Shown: in pieces, positions 29,505-31,838 of the stretch
Layout of the letters: each line of letters opens with the position of its first letter
Numbering within the stretch: position 1 is the first letter of the stretch
NCBI GenBank assembly: GCA_030592525.1
Contig: JAUVIW010000001.1
Span: 1 to 31,838 of the forward strand
Direction: 5' to 3'
DNA length: 31,838 nucleotides
Source of the DNA: an archaeon
Lineage (GTDB): Archaea; B1Sed10-29; WALL01
Made by a program: the position numbers and the translations under genes
Notes under the pieces: model-generated
The model's input: only the letters and a program-made list of their open reading frames with translations
Database searches by the model: none
Told to the model about the DNA's origin: nothing

Positions 29505-30721
29505 GATACGGCAAGAATTGGGACGTGATAATCATTGGCGCGGGGCCAGGTGGAAACATGGCTGCGCAGGAGTTCGCGAAGCGAGGAGTAAAGACGCTGG
29601 TTATTGATAGGAAGCAGCAGATTGGCCCACCCAAGCGGTGTGGTGAAGGGCTGTCGACGCGCTGGATGGATATCGCAGGCATCAAGCCGGATCCGCGGTG
29701 GGCACTCCAGAAGATAGATCACACCGTACTGGTGGCGCCGAACGGCAAGGAGATTCATATTGACACCAAACAAATGAAGCGGGCGGGATACATCATTGAA
29801 AGGTCACAATGGGAAAAGTCCGAGGCGGAGAAAGCCATAAGAAACGGCGCCAAATACATGCTTAAATCACTTGTGACTGGCTTGGTCATGGGTAAGAATG
29901 GTGTGGCAGGTGTGAAGGTACATCGCAACGGAGAAGACGAGGAGTACCACTCAAAGATTGTTGTGGCATGTGATGGTGTTGACTCGATGATTGGGAGGTA
30001 TGCTGGCCTGAAAACCGCGATGCCACTGAGTGAATGTGATGCAGGCTATCAATACGAAATGGCAAATGTGCCGATAGAAAACCCAAATTCAATGGAACTT
30101 TATTTTGGGGCGGATATCGCCCCAAGAGGCTATGTTTGGGTATTTCCCAAGGGGAAAGACATCGCGAATGTCGGAATAGGCGTCGCAGGGGGATTACCCG
30201 AAAACGCAAAAGTGTATTTGGACAGGTGGATCGAGAACAACAATGAGCGGTTCAAGGACGCTTCAATTACTGAGATAAATGCGGGTGTAATCCCTGTCAC
30301 AACGCCGGTCGATGAGTTTGTCACTGACGGGCTGATGCTTGTTGGCGATGCCGCGAGAATGGTGAACCCAATACACGGTGGGGGTATGGGTGCGGCTCTT
30401 GAGGCTGCGATGATGGCTGCGGAAGTTGGCGCAAATGCCATTAAAGTGGGGGACACAAGCAAGAAAGAACTCAAGAGATATCAGGATATGTGGCAGGAAA
30501 AACGCGGTAAGGAATTCGCCAGAATACTGCGCGTGCGCCAGTTTGTCGAAAAGCTTAATGACGAACAATTCAATATGATTATAAGCCTTGCAGCAGATAA
30601 TAAGATTAAGCCTGAACTATTTGTTGAATTGGGCCACGGCAAGGGCTTAGTTGAGTTAGCAAAGGCACTGATAAAAGCTTCGCCGGGTGCAGCAAAATTC
30701 GCAACAAGCTTCCTAAAATAA
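29501..30721 (+). CDS. Geranylgeranyl reductase (archaeal lipid type)
   Basis: A 406-residue flavoprotein that saturates the double bonds of the C20 chains of archaeal ether lipids. GAGPGG at 13-18 binds FAD, KRCGEG at 45-50 holds the conserved Cys, and the lipid-pocket motif reads PRGYVWVFPKG. VGDAARMVNPIHGGGMGAAL is the second FAD contact. Its coupling to the ferredoxin gene (4-nt overlap) and its place after the UbiA gene fit the order of the pathway: chain attachment, then reduction. The degree of saturation left is not predictable. The CrtC-like gene follows after 62 nt. Confidence 0.94.
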   Translation: MRYGKNWDVIIIGAGPGGNMAAQEFAKRGVKTLVIDRKQQIGPPKRCGEGLSTRWMDIAGIKPDPRWALQKIDHTVLVAPNGKEIHIDTKQMKRAGYIIERSQWEKSEAEKAIRNGAKYMLKSLVTGLVMGKNGVAGVKVHRNGEDEEYHSKIVVACDGVDSMIGRYAGLKTAMPLSECDAGYQYEMANVPIENPNSMELYFGADIAPRGYVWVFPKGKDIANVGIGVAGGLPENAKVYLDRWIENNNERFKDASITEINAGVIPVTTPVDEFVTDGLMLVGDAARMVNPIHGGGMGAALEAAMMAAEVGANAIKVGDTSKKELKRYQDMWQEKRGKEFARILRVRQFVEKLNDEQFNMIISLAADNKIKPELFVELGHGKGLVELAKALIKASPGAAKFATSFLK

Positions 30722-30783
30722 GTAATCATGTAGCATTTAGCTGCCACCCCTCTGCTTCGGTTGGCTATGTGAGTGTGAAAAAG

Positions 30784-31838
30784 ATGAAGTACAAAAAAAT
30801 AGTTTTTCCAAGGGACGGATTTCCCCATGATACTATCATTGAGTGGTGGTATTTCAATGGGCACTTGACGGATGGGGACGGCAATGAATATGCTTTCATG
30901 GATTGCCTGTTTAAGGCAAAGCCCAACAAAGTGAAACTGCCTTTTTTGAAAAAAGTCCCGCTCAAAAACACGTTTTTTGCCCACTCCCTCCTATCCGACA
31001 TCAAAAACAACAGGTTTTATTCAAGCGTACAGCCCCTGAGCATACCATCAAAGGACAGCTTTTCAAAGCCCTTGTTCTTCGTGAATTATGCCCACCCGTC
31101 TTTGGGTGGCTACCTGAACTACGAAATCGAGGAAATTGATGAATTTAAGTATCGAATCAAGTCCGAGTTCTTTGATTTAATCTTGGCTTCCACCAAGAAG
31201 CCGTTGCTTGAGGGTGGGCGCGGGTTCCTTGACCTGAATTCAAAGCAAACGTTTTATTACTCACTGACCAACCTCACGGCAGAAGGCTACATCACGGTTA
31301 ATGGCAAGCGAATCAAGGTGAAAGGCAAGTCCTGGATGGACCACCAATGGGCCGATGTCCCGTACTCAAAGGACAAGTGGAGCTGGTTTTCAATCCAGCT
31401 GGATAACAACACGGAAATGGTTTGCTTTGAGTATGGCACTAAGGCGAAGAAGTCTTATCTCGCGAGCATTTCGTACGCGAATGGGAGGGTTGCCCACGCC
31501 ACTGACTTATCACTAACTCCTTTGGGGAGTGTATGGAAAAGCAGGAGAACCGGCGCTGAGTACCCCCTTTCATGGCGGATTCAAATCCCGTCAAAACGGA
31601 TTGATCTTGTGGTGAACCCTTTAATGAAGAAACAGGAAATAATTTTTGGGCCAATCAACTATTGGGAAGGGCCGTTAAGAGTAACGGGAAAAATGAACAA
31701 CAAGAAAGTGGCCGGAAAAGGGTTTTCAGAGCTTGTTGGCTACCCAACAAAAAAGTTTTTTGTTGAATTCTATGAGCCGGAATTAAAACGAATTGAAAAA
31801 GTGATTAAAACGAGCTTAAAGGGGTTTGTGGCGTATGG
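30784..31838 (+). CDS. CrtC-like (carotenoid 1,2-hydratase/lipocalin-fold) protein, 3'-truncated by the window
   Basis: The frame is open from the ATG at 30784 to the window end, at least 351 residues. Landmarks of the CrtC/AttH family are visible: EWWYFNGHL at about 20-28, SWMDHQWAD in the middle, and INYWEGPLRVTG near the end. The family has two lipocalin-like domains; CrtC adds water to the terminal double bond of carotenoids. In an archaeal lipid cluster it might hydrate isoprenoid chains, or bind them. No signal peptide is visible. The gene is on the same strand 62 nt after geranylgeranyl reductase. A start at GTG 30775 is possible. The stop lies beyond the window. Confidence 0.82.
   Translation, partial: MKYKKIVFPRDGFPHDTIIEWWYFNGHLTDGDGNEYAFMDCLFKAKPNKVKLPFLKKVPLKNTFFAHSLLSDIKNNRFYSSVQPLSIPSKDSFSKPLFFVNYAHPSLGGYLNYEIEEIDEFKYRIKSEFFDLILASTKKPLLEGGRGFLDLNSKQTFYYSLTNLTAEGYITVNGKRIKVKGKSWMDHQWADVPYSKDKWSWFSIQLDNNTEMVCFEYGTKAKKSYLASISYANGRVAHATDLSLTPLGSVWKSRRTGAEYPLSWRIQIPSKRIDLVVNPLMKKQEIIFGPINYWEGPLRVTGKMNNKKVAGKGFSELVGYPTKKFFVEFYEPELKRIEKVIKTSLKGFVAY

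Noticed and set aside
1..31838. CRISPR array, rRNA genes, insertion sequences or transposases
   Set aside because: No regularly spaced repeats, rRNA-like conserved stretches or transposase motifs were seen on either strand.

Overview
This window is archaeal chromosomal DNA. The evidence is: promoters with A/T-rich TATA boxes about 21-33 nt upstream of start codons, implying mostly leaderless transcripts; GGTGA-type Shine-Dalgarno sequences for internal operon genes; an archaeal-type 8-oxoguanine glycosylase; a tRNA with bulge-helix-bulge introns; and a gene set for isoprenoid ether lipids (UbiA-type prenyltransferase, geranylgeranyl reductase with its ferredoxin, and a tetraether-synthase-like radical SAM enzyme). 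The density of tiny basic or cysteine-rich proteins and the non-canonical tRNA introns would fit a DPANN-type lineage such as Micrarchaeota or Diapherotrites, but the sequence alone does not settle this. Most of the window looks GC-rich. The stretches 1-640, 20,280-21,130 and 22,830-23,760 look clearly more AT-rich, and the lipid cluster from 25,040 onward is intermediate.

Layout. 1-5,700: a kinase-like protein at the window edge, nitroreductase, a histone-H1-like zinc protein, dCMP deaminase, a small membrane protein, a methyltransferase, a lipoprotein, an AAA ATPase and two winged-helix proteins. 5,720-12,910: a DNA repair glycosylase coupled to a membrane protein, a large Ca2+-type P-ATPase, then a cation/proton antiporter - CBS protein - MFS transporter row, closed by an Lrp-type regulator. 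13,100-18,150: a small membrane ORF with an apparent frameshift, then a minus-strand purine operon purM-purL-purQ in which purL carries a fused PurS-like N-terminus. 18,360-20,280: a small protein coupled to a THUMP-less ThiI-like sulfurtransferase, a 47-residue Cys-rich protein coupled to an anchored surface protein with two Cys6 repeats, and a cupin.

20,400-22,830: a LAGLIDADG homing endonuclease ends exactly one base before a tRNA gene. Folding by hand resolves that gene as tRNA-Cys(GCA) interrupted by two 33-nt introns of identical architecture, one in the D-loop and one in the anticodon stem. It is followed by a 44-residue membrane protein whose stop overlaps the start of cysS.

22,830-25,030: a structured intergenic region, a DUF3800-like protein, a Cys-rich lipoprotein and a strong hairpin/T-run terminator. 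25,040-end: a membrane-lipid cluster on the plus strand. A PadR-type repressor, with a perfect 16-bp palindrome over its predicted transcription start, is followed by a CrtI-like flavoprotein, a Tes-like radical SAM protein, a UbiA prenyltransferase, a 2[4Fe-4S] ferredoxin, geranylgeranyl reductase and a CrtC-like lipocalin-fold hydratase running off the window. Together these could build, saturate, join and perhaps hydrate isoprenoid chains under one regulator. This cluster and the two-intron tRNA-Cys are the most interesting parts of the window.
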